DNA of 64,000 nt from Sphaeramia orbicularis (Eukaryota; Chordata; Actinopteri; Kurtiformes; Apogonidae): positions 41,022,609-41,086,608 of the forward strand of contig NC_043978.1 of the NCBI RefSeq assembly GCF_902148855.1, written 5' to 3'. The translations under genes were made by a program, and so were the position numbers. Positions 47,000-61,323 of this stretch are shown here, piece by piece; the stretch's first letter is position 1, and every line of letters starts with the position of its first letter. Below the pieces are notes generated by a model that was not told where the DNA came from, ran no database searches, and saw only the letters and a list, made by a program, of their open reading frames with translations.

Positions 47000-48848
47000 T
47001 CTGTTTGTTTGTCTGTGTGCAAGTTATGGACAGATTTGGATGAAAATTTCAGGAAATGTTGATACTGGCACAAGAAACAAATGATTAAATTTTGGTGGTG
47101 ATCGGAGGTGTGTGTGTGTGGGGGGGGGGGGGGTGGCAGAGGGCCCACTGATCTGCCTGTTACCAGTTTTCAGGCCTTACCCGTTTCATCATTCTTGATT
47201 GTTTCAAACTGTGAGCTCGTTTAAGGAAAAAAGTTTTCAGATTTCGCATATTTGGCTGCATCAGCCTCAAGAGCTTTCCTCTTTTTGATTTGTGCCTTTT
47301 CCGCACCACCCTTGCTCTTTTTATTTTCCATTTTTCACAATCACCATTACCGTGTGCTCTGCCCTTTTCTCTTTCCCTCGTTCACAGCATGCTGTGTGTT
47401 TGTTACATCAAGGTCTATGGTGACAAAAGGAGGACTTTAATGTTTGATATTGACAATAAAATTTTGCATTGAAAACACACCCTGAAAACTGAAAAAGAAA
47501 CATTGGCATTGAAAATTATGTATTGTAAACAATTGTAATGGCATCAAAACAGGTATTGGTCTTGATAACATTTCACTGAACTTTAAAACACAGACATCAA
47601 ATGTTACATTATTTTGTTTTTATTTTATTTTTTTTGTATTCTGGTGTTTTTGAATGACAATCATGTTTTTATTTGATGCCACTGTTTTGTCAATGACAGT
47701 TTCTAATTTTGATGACGTTTTTCTTTTCTGATCTCAGGTTTTTTTTTGCGCTTACTTTGGTTTTTCAGTTTCAACTTTCTGTCACCTTTTTGGCATGGAG
47801 GGGAGGGTTTGAGGGAAAGGGCTAGGAGGGTGCGATTTGTATATTATTTGTATATTGAAAACAGCAACACTTGGCTCAGTCAGCTGGACCCCACCAGACT
47901 TATGCCATGTTTCCACGATATGGTACTGGCTCGACTTGACTTGGCCTTTTTGCGTTTCCATTACATCCATTATGTCTTCCTTTTGGTTTTGTGTAGAATA
48001 ATCTTTTGTCAGGTGAAAGGTGCACTATGAATTGGCCATGTCTTGTTTTATCCCTTTGGTGGAAAGCAAGTATTTAATAAAGATGTTTTTGTAATTCAAA
48101 GATTTTCTTAATTTTTTTTTTGTTTGTTTTAGCAATTTTTCACCCAAAGCACTATTTTGCCTATGAAATGTATCTCATCACTAGCCTTACAGCACAACAG
48201 GGCTGCATTTGGAAGAAATGTAACACATTTTATAGAAAATAAAATGTAGAGTTGTGAAAAACGACAAGGTTGTCACAGGGTTTGTATATAAAGAATGAAA
48301 AAAAAAACATTTTCCGATATTATTTGTCTATTTTTACAATATTTATTACAACTCACAATTATAGATTTACACAGCAAACTCAAACATCAGTAATAAAAAA
48401 TGCAAAAAATGATTACTTTTAACTTTTTTCCCTTGCTAGAGTGTCACAATGACAGGAAAAGCCTTGTGCTGATGTTTCATATTCATACATTACTTGTAAA
48501 GATGGAAGCTGTCACTTTAAATGAAAGTCAGGATAAACAGGTCAACCAACATGAAGTAATTACAAATTTATTTCAAAATAATTTACTCTTCCAGTTTGAC
48601 TAAAAAAATCAATACAAAGTAGACAATGCATAAATAGGCACTAGTACATATCAGATTGTGACATTCAAGTACAGAAATAAGGTACGAATGCTTCCTGAGG
48701 CACTTTCTACAGACAGAAAAAGTGGGAGGTAACATTGATTAGCTATTGGATGTAACCTGTAATGTCTAATACAAGAGGAGCAAACTACACAGACTTAAAA
48801 CAGCAGATGTGAAAGGCTGGGCTTCTATTTAGTTTTTAGTTTACAAAA
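47000..48848. other. Repeat-derived spacer and gene E 3-prime flank
   Basis: Counterpart of 24340-26200: a truncated foldback MITE with an expanded GT/G run (47109-47132), the hAT N-terminal relic, a MITE-like stretch, and from about 48250 the native 3-prime flank with a possible polyadenylation signal at 48567-48572. No gene was seen. Confidence 0.5.
47221..47331 (-). pseudogene. hAT transposase N-terminal exon relic (S3)
   Basis: Copy of 24575-24685 with the same MENKKSKGGAEKAQIKKRK start. Confidence 0.5.
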
Positions 48849-51552
48849 TCACAGGTTTTTTTCTGCCGGGGCGACTTCGAGGAACAGCTGCAGGAACACT
48901 GTCAGCTTGGTCAACAGGCCTGGGCACAGCTTGTAATGGATGAACGGCACATAGACTATAACTCCACTGAAGATAAATAAAGCCACATACAGATATTCAA
49001 TCTGAGGACTGTCTATGATGGGGGCCAGCACAAGGAATATCGCAGCAATAAGGACCAGTATAGGGAGTATGATGGGAACCTGTGGACAGAGAGGAAAACA
49101 AGCTGATTCTCATTTGATGGTATAAATAAATGTTTGTGATGATTGTCTTTTGAGCATGTGTACTAACGGTGTACGGCCTGGGGAGCTCTGGTTTCTTAAT
49201 CTTGAGATACAGGAGTCCAGACAGAGTGATGGCATAGAAAAACCAAGCTGTGAAGCTGCCAATGGGAATGAAATGAAATGTTAAATGAACACAAGTACTT
49301 TGAGTGCAAGAAATGGATGATGCAGACCTAGTTTTCACCTGAAGTAGTTGACAATGCTCTGGAAGTCCCCAGGGATCAGCACCACCAGGGAAATGATAGT
49401 GGTGAAGATCAGCGCTGGAGATGGCGTCAGTCTGTGCACGTGAGCCATAGCGAGAATTTCTGGCTATAAAACAAACAGGTGGAAGGATGAAACTTCAGCT
49501 TTGTATCAGTGTTCCATGTTTCAGAAGGTATTTTGATTCTCACCATATGTCCCTCTCTGGCAGCAACAAAGCACACACGGCCACCGCTGAAAAATGTCCC
49601 GTTCAGTGAACCAAAAGCAGACAGAGCTGCAGCCACAGACATGATCCAGCCCCAACTTCCTAACACCTTGTTCCTGTAAGAAAGTTCCCACAGAGACTGA
49701 ACCAGAATCCTCCTCTGAGCTTACAGATCACTAATTTAAAGACACAAATTTAGAGAATATCTGTCTTATCTTGTGCACTTGTTAGTAGGGAGTCAAACTG
49801 CTTTCTTCCTGTTCAGTGACTCAGATTAATGCCTCTTAAATAACATCAATCTCTATGTAACATGTACTGTATGTGACATGGAGATGAGATAATGTCGGTC
49901 TTACCCCCATGTAACTGCTACTGCATTGGACGACATGAGCTCAGTGGGTGTCATTACTGTGAGGTAGCTCACATTCACCAGCAGATACAAACCAGTCACC
50001 AAGGATATGGCGATCACAACAGCTCTGGGAAGATTCACCTGAGGATAAAAAAAAACATTTTACATTACAGCTCAGTAATGTCATGGTAGTAGTGGAGTAA
50101 TAGTTTGGGAACACAGGGGTAATAATGTAGTAATACTAGGTAATTACTAAAGAAATAACCATGTAATGACTCCTGTAAAAAAAAAAAAATCTTCAACATA
50201 AAAATGTTTGAAACATTTACTTTAGTCAAATAGAAACAAGTAATTTTGCATTTAACAGTCTGATTCATTGGTGTCACCTAGAAACTGCCAAACATGAAAA
50301 GGATTCATGTTGTGTACATCTATGATCTCATTACTCAATGAAAAAATCAGATCCTTCACCATAAAATAAAATAAGATTATGCAAGATTAAGATCAGATTA
50401 TGTATTTATACACAAATGTTTATCACTGTATAAATCACTCATTATAATGCATGCATTATTATGTATCATCATCTCAGTTGGATTAAACTGCAAAGGCAGC
50501 AATGCAACCTTGATTTTCTTATTATCACACCTATATTGTTCCTGTTGGTCTTAACACTGACAGCCCTGAATGTTTATTTCATGGCCCATGTATCTTTACT
50601 AACAGTTTAATGGTTTTATCACTTATCTATCAAATTAAATTCTGAACCGGCATTCAGTCTGCAGAGAGACAAGGAGCTTTTTCCATAGACAAAATGCAAC
50701 ACCAATATACAAGATATCTAATTTTATCATTGCTTATAGATTGCAGATACTTTAACTAAACACTTTGTGTCATTGGTTCATAGTGTTCATAATATTTTTT
50801 TCAAAAGTGCAGGATTCATCGTTTTACAAACTCACCTCTGGTCTCTTCAACTCTTCAGTGACATAATTCAGGTTGTACCAGCCAGCATAAGACCAGAGTC
50901 CTTGATAAAAAGCCATCCCTATAGTGTTTAAAGAATACTGAGTGCCTTTAAATGCATTTTCAGCATTCAAATTTTCCACAATCACCCTGGTGCTCTGTGT
51001 GACCTCCACTATGCCTCCAATTACAATGGCTGCTAAAGCCAGAATCTTTGCCATCAAGAAGATCACTTGTATCCTGACAGCGATGCGGACATTCAGACTG
51101 TTGACTATGGCAACCACCAATATACTCACAGCTGCAACACACTTCACTATCAGCTGAGGAGGATGGCAGCCTGGGTAAAAGGGTGCCAAGACATACTCTG
51201 AAATGCTAATTGCCTTCGCCGCAGCACCAGTAGGCTTCCCAACCAGGATAAAAGTAAATGCTGCAAAAAAGGCAGGGAATGAACCATAGATCCTCAGTAT
51301 GTAGATAAAGTCAGCACCAGATTCACAGATGATTGTCCCAAGCTCAGCATAAGACAGTGCAGCAAATATAGAAACCACTCCTGTCACAGCCCAGATAAGC
51401 AGACTGGCTCCAGGACTTCCCGTGTAGCTCATCACAAACTGCGGGGACATGAATATCCCAGATCCAATCATAGTTCCAGAAATTAGGGCAACACCACCAA
51501 TCAGCCCTATTTCCCGTTTAATTTTCAAGGCTTGAGGTTGTTTGTCACCCAT
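48849..51552 (-). CDS. slc7a9-like: b(0,+)AT-like amino acid transporter, gene E (type I first exon; shared exons for types II and III)
   Basis: This intact gene has exons 51552-50836, 50038-49905, 49673-49544, 49463-49339, 49255-49168 and 49079-48849, giving 474 residues. The first exon is the B/C/E subtype with Ala223 in TM6 and Lys in [11 protein letters not shown]. Exon 3 (TFFSGGRV) matches gene D, and the end of exon 5 (PRPYT) matches A and B. Exons 2-6 here are the only 3-prime exons available to the intact type II (57459-58181) and type III (59663-60361) first exons, over introns of 7,420 and 9,624 bp. All first-exon donors are phase 0 after EELKxPE, so each would join VNLPRAVV in frame. 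As in B and C, the frame stays open upstream to an ATG at 51651. Confidence 0.9.
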
Positions 51553-53881
51553 GGTCACAGAGATTAAGCTGCACAGGACGAAGACACTGCTCTGCTTTGA
51601 TACAGAGGACAAACATGAATAAAGTAACCACACACCTGAACAACAGGTCATCTTAAAACTTGTTATCTGGACGTGACATTCAACCGTTCCTTTCTGTTAT
51701 TCTAGGACTAATGCAAAATAGCTCTAGTCATTATGTAACTTTTCCTTAATTTAGTGACTGATTTATAAACTGTGTCACTTGTAGCTTTAACCATACAACA
51801 GTACCCGAATTATCTTAAATGAACTCAGCCATAAATATCTACTGCAATGATGCACAGCATAGATGTGATGTGGATACAATAATACTAAAATAACAGTACA
51901 ATTGTACTGCACAATGACTGCATTTACTTTTTAAGAGCTACTTTCCTGCATGTTTTAGATGTTTCCCTCTTCCAACATGCCTGAATCAAATGAGAAGCCT
52001 ATCATCAAACTGCAGAAGCGTGATAACAACTGTCAGGTGTGCTGGACGAGGGAAACATCTAAAACATGAAGGATAGAAGCTCTTGAGGACCAGGGTTGGT
52101 GACTCCTGATTTAACACATTAAGATCCAAACAGCCGCAGACGACCAAAACCATCTACTGATATAAAATGTTTAATACCTGTTGAGCCACTAATCCTATCA
52201 ATACATGTAAATAATTGGTGGAAAATGCAGTTTGTCATCTTTTCACGGTCATCAGATATGACCCATTTGGACGTTCAGAGGCTCCGTAGTGAACGTGAAA
52301 ACGCCATCATCTTCTACAACATTGATTCACCAGTAAACCCATGGAGTTGGATCAATGACAGTGGATAGGGATGCTTGTTTTTACATTCAGTTATTGATAT
52401 CTTAAATATAAATAAAGAAATGCAGGAAGATATATGATGTTCACGAAAAAGAAACACAAAATACAGAGGATAATATTATAATGACTGGTGGTAAATCACC
52501 TACGAAAGGTGAAATCTACAGAAAAATAAATTTGAGAACTAACACAAAAGTAGTACTGGGTCTTTATGGGTTAAATATATTTTGCTACTAAGGGCATAGA
52601 TTTATAAGGACACATCACCCAACCATCCAAAAAATGTGATGTGGCAGGTGCACAGTGTTCACACAGCTAACCACTGTTTTTTGCTTGTACCTCAGTCCTA
52701 TAATAGTAAAACTTTAAATGGTACATTTTCAGTCTTCTTACAAGTACAGTACAGAATGAATGAACTTGTAAAGTTGGCACCACTCACATAATTAGCCTAT
52801 CCAAACTAACACCAACCTTTCCCCCAAAAATGTAAGTTTTCCAGGTAATAAATGCAGTCCTTTCAGTGGTCAACCCCACTACTCAAAAGCATAACTGACA
52901 CAACAGTACATACAGTAGTGACACAATGGTTGTGTGTGGTTTATTTTGAGATTTACCATGCTCACTGCTGTTTGTCCCATTGAAGAACATGACAGCTCTA
53001 GGATCATTTGGAACTATTCAGGCTTACATGAACCACGTGATCACCGGGGCGGCAACATCAAAGCGTGTCATAACTCAATACGGTTCTGTCCGAGCACGCC
53101 ATAATTGTTTGTCAGCAGCAGCGGTTGTAGTCCATACTGAAAATATGTCCAAACTTCGAGCCGATTACCTAAAATGTTCAGTTGTTGGTTGAACAGGACA
53201 GAGCAGCACAGCCAACAACCTGGAGGAGGTCGGGGGAGAAGTGGCTCATGTGCATATAAAGAGCCAGCACTCAAAACAACCTTTCTGGTGTCATTACTCA
53301 GAAATAGGGTTGAAGATGGACCTGTGGAGTTGAATTAATGAAGAATTCAGACTCAAGCATAGCATTTACAGTTTATGTAGACCACAGGAAAATGTTTTAA
53401 AATGTATAATTCCATTTAAAAAAGCTAAATATCAATCCTTTAAATCTCAGCAGCTGGCCAAGTCAAGCTAGCTAACTATAGGGCTACAGCTGAATATCGA
53501 ACATAAGTTATTTAAGATAGAGATTTATACAAATGCTAACACATACCAAAGAAAACAGAATTTACAACATAAATGTTCGCTAAGACAGGAAATATACTTA
53601 ATAATTTGAAAGATGATGATATGTAATTAAATTTGTGCTGGAATTGCTAGATCAGCTGCAATAGAAATGAATGTGTTCCGACAGCGTTACACTCAATGTT
53701 GGGACTCTCGGTCCCTCCAAAACCTGGAAGCAGGTCCATATTTCGTTTCATTTTTACAGTGGGAGTCTATGGAAGTGTCGTGACTCTATTATATCAAAGG
53801 CTCGAGTACTCCGAGAAACGTTCATCAGAAGTCTTGACCATATACATGCAAATGTCTTGACCTAACTAGTTACAGATGTAA
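51553..53881. other. Spacer upstream of gene E
   Basis: Counterpart of 9640-12265 with the short MITE at 51946-52111. It has about 250 bp (53268-53522) that S1 and S2 lack. If type II or III exons splice to exon 2 this is intron. No SLC7 exon was found. Confidence 0.5.
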
Positions 53882-55927
53882 TTAAAGCTGCAAGCAGCAT
53901 TGGGCGGAACCTCGCACCGGGCGTTCTGCCTCCCGCGCGATCCGCCTCCCGTGACCATCGACACCTCAGCTCCACTCACACCTCTCCGTCCCGATACCAG
54001 TTCCCACCCTTTAGTGTCTGTCCTCCTTACATCTCTACAGAACACTAGCGACCCTCTGCTGAAACCACCATCACCTTTAAATGAGACTTTTATTTTGGAA
54101 ACCCTACTGTGTGCATATGTGTTTGTTTTGTATGTGAGAGAAAGAATCAGTTTGAAAAATGCATTGAAATTGTATGAATAATTGAGCATAAAAGTGATGA
54201 TATATCACATTTAAGGCTTTTATTTTGGTAAAACCCTATTGTGTGAGCATGTGTGCCTGTGAGAAAGAGTACTTTTTAATGAAGAAACATTGTACAAACA
54301 GTTGAGCGTTTGGTCATAACAATGAAAAGAAGATTTTTACTAGACATTATTTAATGTTTTCAATAAGGTTTTATTATGAAAAAGTGTACTCCGTGTACTT
54401 TGTAATGTGTGCAAAATGTCCAATATCCACAATATAATGCAGCAAAACCTGTTTCAAAATGTGAGGGGGGAGGAGAAAAAAAAAAAAAATTCCTTGCCCT
54501 GAGTTTGAACCAAGGGCCTTCTATATAGTAGACCACTGCTCTAGCCACTGGGCCATTCCCCAACCCACACAGAGATGCATTACTGAGCATTATATAGCGA
54601 TTTTGTCATTGTGAAAAGTGAAACTAAATATACTCTTTAAAAAATTGCGATTATTCCATAACCATAGATAGTATCTGAAAAATTCTTTCAGTTTTGGATT
54701 CTGCAGACTTGTGGGAATTTAATGAGGTAAAATTTTGTGAAAAACGTCAGAAATTAATACGCAGTAATTGCAGAAACATAGAGTAACTTTGAAAGGCAGA
54801 TTACCAACTTCCTGTTGGAGTTAGCTCATGAGTGTCAGTGTATGATTTGTCGTGCTCAATCAGACCAACATTTTGGCATTTGTTTCATGTTTCTTTGACA
54901 TTCCTACTGGCTGCTAGGGCAGATTTTGTGTGTTTTTTAGTACAAAGGTAGCGCTACAGAGTCCATTTTGGCACCCAAGGGCTGAATTTTGATATTGAAC
55001 CAAAGTGTTCACCAGCCATGACATACATGGCAAATTTGGTGAGTTTTGGAGCATGTTAAGGGGGTCAAATGGCAGTCTAAAGTGGAAAAAGTATGAAAAT
55101 AAACAAATTGTTATAAATCAATAACTGTACATCGCATCTCAAAAATTTTTGCATGTGAGAGTTGTGGTGAGTCCTGTGAACAGATGGATATGTCACATGT
55201 GGGGAAAAACTCCAAAGTGAAAAATGAGTTCCAAACATTGCATTTTTGCGGGCTTATAAAAAAAACTAAGACAGTTAAGACTAAGTTACGAGATCACTTT
55301 TTTGAGGAGGGTTCACTCTATCTTTTGGTGCTATTTAGAAGTCAATACGACAAACGGTGTCATACGAGTTAGTTTTAAAAATTTTATTTTGAAAGGAATA
55401 TTGCGAACTTCCTGTTGGAGCTAGCTCATAGGTGTCAGCGCGTGATTTGTTGGGCTCCATTAAAACGAAAGTTTTGGGGTTGGTTTCGTGTGTCTACGAC
55501 ATTCCTACTAGAAGTTGGCAATTTGAGCATTTTATTTTGAAAGGCAAATTCTGAACTTCCTGTTGGAGTTAGGTCATGAGTGTCAGCATGTGATTTGTCG
55601 GGCTCGATGAGACGAAAATTTTGGCGTTTGTTTCATGTTTCTACGACATTCCTGCTGGCCTCTAGGGCCATTTTTGTGTATCTAGGGAGCGCTAGAGAGC
55701 TCATTTTAGCACCTATGGGGTTAATTTTTACATTTTTTTAAAAGGTTTTGCTAGACTTGACATGTATGCCAAATTTGATGAGTTTTTGAGCATGTTTAGG
55801 TGGTCAAAATCCAGTACAAAGTGGCGTCAGGAAAAAAATATAAAAACGAACGAATAACAATAGGGCCTTGCTTGCAGACAAGGCCTCTCACTGTGTGAGA
55901 GGGCCTTACCTTTCGGCTCGGTCCCTA
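53882..55927. repeat. Non-autonomous fish repeat with AGCTGCAAGCAGC start
   Basis: Inserted in the S3 spacer only; S1 has the empty site near 12265. The left end is AAAGCTGCAAGCAGCATTGG and the right end is CTTGCTTGCAGACAAGGCC through TCGGTCCCTAATA, a form widespread in teleosts. A TAAT may be the target duplication. Inside, a block starting CTTCCTGTTGGAG recurs at about 54810, 55408 and 55556. It also contains a tRNA-like segment. No transposase is present. Confidence 0.65.
54491..54561 (-). other. tRNA-like segment (SINE head or tRNA relic)
   Basis: On the minus strand a 71-nt stretch has an A-box-like TGGCCCAGTGGCT and a B-box-like GGTTCAAACTC at tRNA spacing, followed by a T run (54478-54490). 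The acceptor ends do not pair well, so it is more likely a tRNA-derived SINE head or relic than a working tRNA gene. Confidence 0.45.
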
Positions 55928-57458
<1,531 letters not shown>

Positions 57459-58181
57459 TTCGGGGTGTTTCAGCTCCTCAGTTATATAATTCAGCGTGTT
57501 CCAGCCGTCATAGGACCATAAGCCCTGATAAAAAGCAATACCAATGGTACTGACACCAACATTTGTTCCTTCAAAAGCGTTATTGAAGTTCTCAGTGTTG
57601 CCTTGGAAAAGCAGTATACAACCTCCCAGTATGATCACTGCCAGTGCCAGAATTTTGACTCCCATGGAAAGCACCTGGATGTGGGTGGCCAAGCGGACAC
57701 TGAGACAGTTAATCATAGACAGGGTCAGGATTGCTCCTGCAGCCACACACTTCACCAAACCCTGTGGAACACTACAGCCTTCATAAAAAGGGGCCACGAC
57801 GTATTCACCAAAGCTCAGTGCAATCCCTGTGGCACTGACAGGCCTCATGACAATGATGAAGCTGAAGACAAACATAAAGGCTGTCACTTTGCCTGTAGTC
57901 CTCAGCATGTAGATGTATTCTCCGCCAGACTCTGGAATGACTGTGCCCAGTTCAGCATAGCAGAGACCTCCCAGCATAGCTAACAACCCACAGCAGGTCC
58001 ATATTATAAGACTGGCCCCTGGGCTCCCAATGACTGAGAGCACATACTGGGGTGATATGAAGATCCCAGATCCCATCATGGTTCCAGCAATGAAGGACAC
58101 TGCTCCTATAAGCCCCACTTCCCTCTTCAGAGTGAGTCCCTGTTTGCCACTCTCCATTGTGCGAGTGCTGCTCAGAGTCAT
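57459..58181 (-). CDS. slc7a9-like: Type II alternative first exon (S3), intact
   Basis: This 723-nt exon encodes 241 codons. It differs from the S1 exon at four residues (Ile/Val, Lys/Arg in VMRP, Val/Met, Val/Ala). The TM1 GSGIF motif, Cys136 and the TM6 Asp225 (SYDGW) are kept, and the donor is GAA|GTAAGA. Downstream on the minus strand the next SLC7 sequence is the type I exon of gene E, which has no acceptor use as a first exon, and then exons 2-6. The predicted II+E protein has 476 residues, with TM1-TM6 from this exon and TM7-TM12 from gene E. It could also be a stranded exon left after loss of its own 3-prime half, but its open frame, promoter-like motif and donor argue against that. 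Confidence 0.8.
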
Positions 58182-59662
58182 TTACAGTGGACACTGTGCA
58201 CAGCTTAGGTTATACTCCAAGTGCTCATCATATCTGGTTAACACTATACTATGCTCTCTACAATGGTAAGGTGTGGCATAGCCTTGAGTTTGCTCATTAC
58301 CTCCCTCTATCTTTATAAACCAGAACCTATACTGCGTCTTCAATTACTTGAACTTATGCCCTATAACTATTATTACTATTTATTATAACTATTAATAATG
58401 AACTATTTATGATTTTGTGGATTTTTCACAATAACCGAATTAAGGTATCATGATGATGATGAATGTGCTCCATGACAAACATCCACAGTGAATTGCATCT
58501 GTTTAAACTAAAATGTAACCTCAAACTAGTGGCTTAAACACACACAACTAAATAATCCCATTTTTGGAGAGTTCACAAGAGAAACTAAAAACTTGAGGCT
58601 ACAAAAGGTAAGTAATGATAAGTTTTCTTTTTTCATTGCTTCTCTAATGTAGCCAAATACCATTTCTTCTATTATCCTGACCATCATGTAGCCACCACGG
58701 TTAATTTGACCTAAACAGGGGAAATGTTCAAGACTGTCTAGTTGTGAAATTATGCAAGTCTGGTGATACAGAACTACAAAAAAGGCCAAGAGTTGATGTT
58801 CTTCCTAGTTTTGTTTTAATGTTCTGAGATGTAAAGGCTGAGTAATGCTAAATTTACACACATTTTTTGGTATGTGATTGCTGTAGATGTGACAAATCAA
58901 ATCACAGTTGATTTTGTGGTTGATTTTTGTTCATCAAACCACATTTCTACATAGGGTAATACTGCTGTAGTTCAACTAGTCTCAGTGTGATGTACTTCGC
59001 AGAGAGAAACATTCTAAGTAGTATCATAATCTTGGCCTTAACCCTTTTCTGGGATTGTGATTCTCATTCCAGTGGCACCAAACCCAGAATCAGCTTTCTG
59101 TAACTGTCCTAGAAAACCCCCTCCCCTTTCACTTTTACCCTCTAACATGAATGGCCAACATGTTTATTTAACTCCTGTTGCTGCTATACTGCATTCCAGC
59201 TGCTAGCAGGAAAATGTGTGAGAAAGTGTCAGGAATTTTTCCTATAATGATAAATTAACCATTGTATTCAGAGGAATCCAAGTTAATGTAAGAGACTACT
59301 CAGTAAGAATGTAATCAAACCTTCTTATTATATATTATTATATATTATATATATTATTATATATATTAAAATGATCAGCACGCTGACATTTACAATCACC
59401 TGTTGTCTGTTATCTTACAAGTCAAACAGGTATATGGATGATGTGTGTAGAAGGTTAAACAGTACAGAGTCCTCCATTTTGTAGTTTGGACAACTTTATG
59501 GCTTTAACAGCAGGGTCTGCTGCAATAAATGGATATTTTTATCATACTTTTTTTTTTTTCACAGGAAAAAAATGTTAAATGCTTTATTATTTTAGGGTGA
59601 TGGTTGGACAAAGGTCAGTAAGGTCAGTGGGACATAGACTATTCTTTCACTTTTCCACTCAC
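58182..59662. other. Spacer between type II and type III exons
   Basis: The first 390 bp are the type II upstream flank shared with S1 and S2. From about 58575, where S1 and S2 carry the BEL relic, the sequence is unique. It has a TA-rich tract at 59325-59368 and no recognisable exon, and in particular nothing like exons 2-6. Confidence 0.55.
58311..58319 (-). promoter_or_regulatory. TATA-like box upstream of type II exon (S3)
   Basis: TTTATAAAG, 130 bp before the type II ATG, as in S1 and S2. Confidence 0.35.
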
Positions 59663-60361
59663 CTCTGGACGTTTGAGCTCTTCTGTCACATAATTCAGAT
59701 TGTTCCAGCCATCATAGGACCATAGTCCCTGGTAGAAAGCAATACCAATTGGATTGATGCCCACATTTGTGTTCTCAAAAGAGTCTTCAAAGTTTTCAGT
59801 GTGCCCATTGATAAGCATCACCACACCTCCAATTATGATCACGGCCAGGGCCAGAACTTTGGCCGCCATGAAAAACACTTGAACAGACATTGAAAAGCGG
59901 ACATTGAGGCAGTTCACTGTAGCTAGGACTATTATTGCAGCTGCAGCCACACACTTCACCACCAACACTGGAGGGGGGCACTCTGCGTAGAATGGAGCTA
60001 CAACATACTGAGCAAAACTGAGTGCAATGCCGGCAACTCCAGCAGGTCTCACAAACAACACAGAGCTGAAGATTAACATGAAGGCAACGACAGGACCTGA
60101 AGTCCGGAGAATATAGATGTACTCCCCCCCAGATTCTCGGATGACGGTGCCCAGCTCAGCATAGCAGAAGGATGCCAGTATTGCCAGGAGACCACAGGAT
60201 GCCCACACAACCAAACTGGCCCCAGGGCTGCCGATGGAAGACAGAACTGTCTGTGGGGACATAAAGATCCCAGATCCAATCATAGTCCCTCCGATAAGGG
60301 ACACGGCTCCAACAAGCCCTACTTCTCGTTTCAGACTTAGTTTTTGTGTGTTGTCGCCCAT
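59663..60361 (-). CDS. slc7a9-like: Type III alternative first exon of b(0,+)AT-like transporter
   Basis: This single 699-nt exon (233 codons) starts at the ATG in gcgaccATGG-like context (MGDNTQK). It encodes TM1-TM6 with GSGIF (29-33), Cys128 for the rBAT bond and SYDGW with Asp217 in TM6. It ends GAG|GTGAGT in phase 0. It is clearly divergent from types I and II and occurs once. No exons 2-6 lie between it and the type II exon 1.5 kb away, so the only 3-prime exons in reach are those of gene E (intron 9,624 bp), giving a predicted 468-residue protein. An HNF1-like site sits 100 bp upstream. It borders utp25 and may be the oldest, unduplicated end of the array. Use of the distant exons is inferred. 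Confidence 0.8.
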
Positions 60362-61125
60362 GGTCACAGCAGCTGCAGATGTCTGTTGTTTAACACCAAT
60401 TCCAAAGGAGAAAACACTGTAATTGTGTGGCTAAGGTCACTGCTGCTCCAGCTCAGGGAGTTAATAATTACTTGGGTGGGTCTTAGAACTGAATGTATTT
60501 CAGCTGTTTGGCAGAGCTTCAGAATAGAGATGTACTTTAGATTCTTACAGATTAAAATGATTAATACTCAAATCACACTGGCAGCAATAATACTAGAATA
60601 AACTCAAGGTGTTTAGTATCAAATACATACAGTTTGAGAAAAGGAACATATACAAACAATATGTCTTATCAGATAATAGTGGCAGAAATCTTGACAACTA
60701 CTAAATACATTTATCAGCTGATTTATAATCCTGATCCTGGTTTTATGATCTCTTCACTTTATGGCTTTATATGTCTGGATGAAAGTAAATTACATCAAAG
60801 AAAGTCAATAAACAGTTTTGACTCCTCGGCCGAGGGGTACTGTAATCGTTTTATCATCAGTCTGTCCATTTAACATAATAGCATTACCTGAAGAATGCAT
60901 TGAGATATCTGCACCAAATTTATACTGTGGATGCATCTTGGCATGGAGCAGAAGCCTATTGAAAATCAGTGACCTTGACCAATTTTTACAAGGTCAAATG
61001 GCCTTGTGTAGTTGTAATGTCTGAGTATTTTAAAATATAAATATGTAATAAATTTTAAATAAAGACAATCTAATCTAAATTATAGGGCAGTAACTTTCAA
61101 CAGAACACTAAATTTGGCCAGGAGG
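60362..61125. other. Type III upstream region and utp25 3-prime side
   Basis: Includes the type III promoter region and a plus-strand repeat-like segment at about 60820-61030 (GAATGCATTGAGATATCTGC, GACCTTGACCAA). No gene was recognised. Confidence 0.45.
60460..60472. promoter_or_regulatory. HNF1-like site upstream of type III exon
   Basis: GTTAATAATTACT matches 11 of 13 positions of the HNF1 palindrome GTTAATNATTAAC, with one perfect half-site, 100 bp upstream of the type III ATG. HNF1 factors drive many intestinal and renal brush-border genes, so the site suits an apical amino acid transporter. Motif evidence only. Confidence 0.4.
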
Positions 61126-61131
61126 TTTATT
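61126..61131 (-). terminator. Possible polyadenylation signal of utp25
   Basis: AATAAA on the minus strand, about 195 bp after the utp25 stop, is the first canonical hexamer noticed downstream. Confidence 0.35.
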
Positions 61132-61323
61132 TCCTGCTGACTGTGAGTAAATAAAACACAACCGGAAGTATCTACACTTGTTTCTTGATGCTGCTGTTTG
61201 ACGTTGCAGTATTTGCTGTTTGCAGTCACGGTTTTTAATACAGGCAGATTATCAAACTGAACAGATTGGCAAATGTGTTAAATGCATGAGTCCAATGGTC
61301 CCTCTTTTCAACGACCATTTTCA

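Noticed and set aside
54491-54561. Functional tRNA gene
   Set aside because: The A and B boxes are present, but the acceptor stem does not pair and it sits inside a dispersed repeat. Listed as tRNA-like only.
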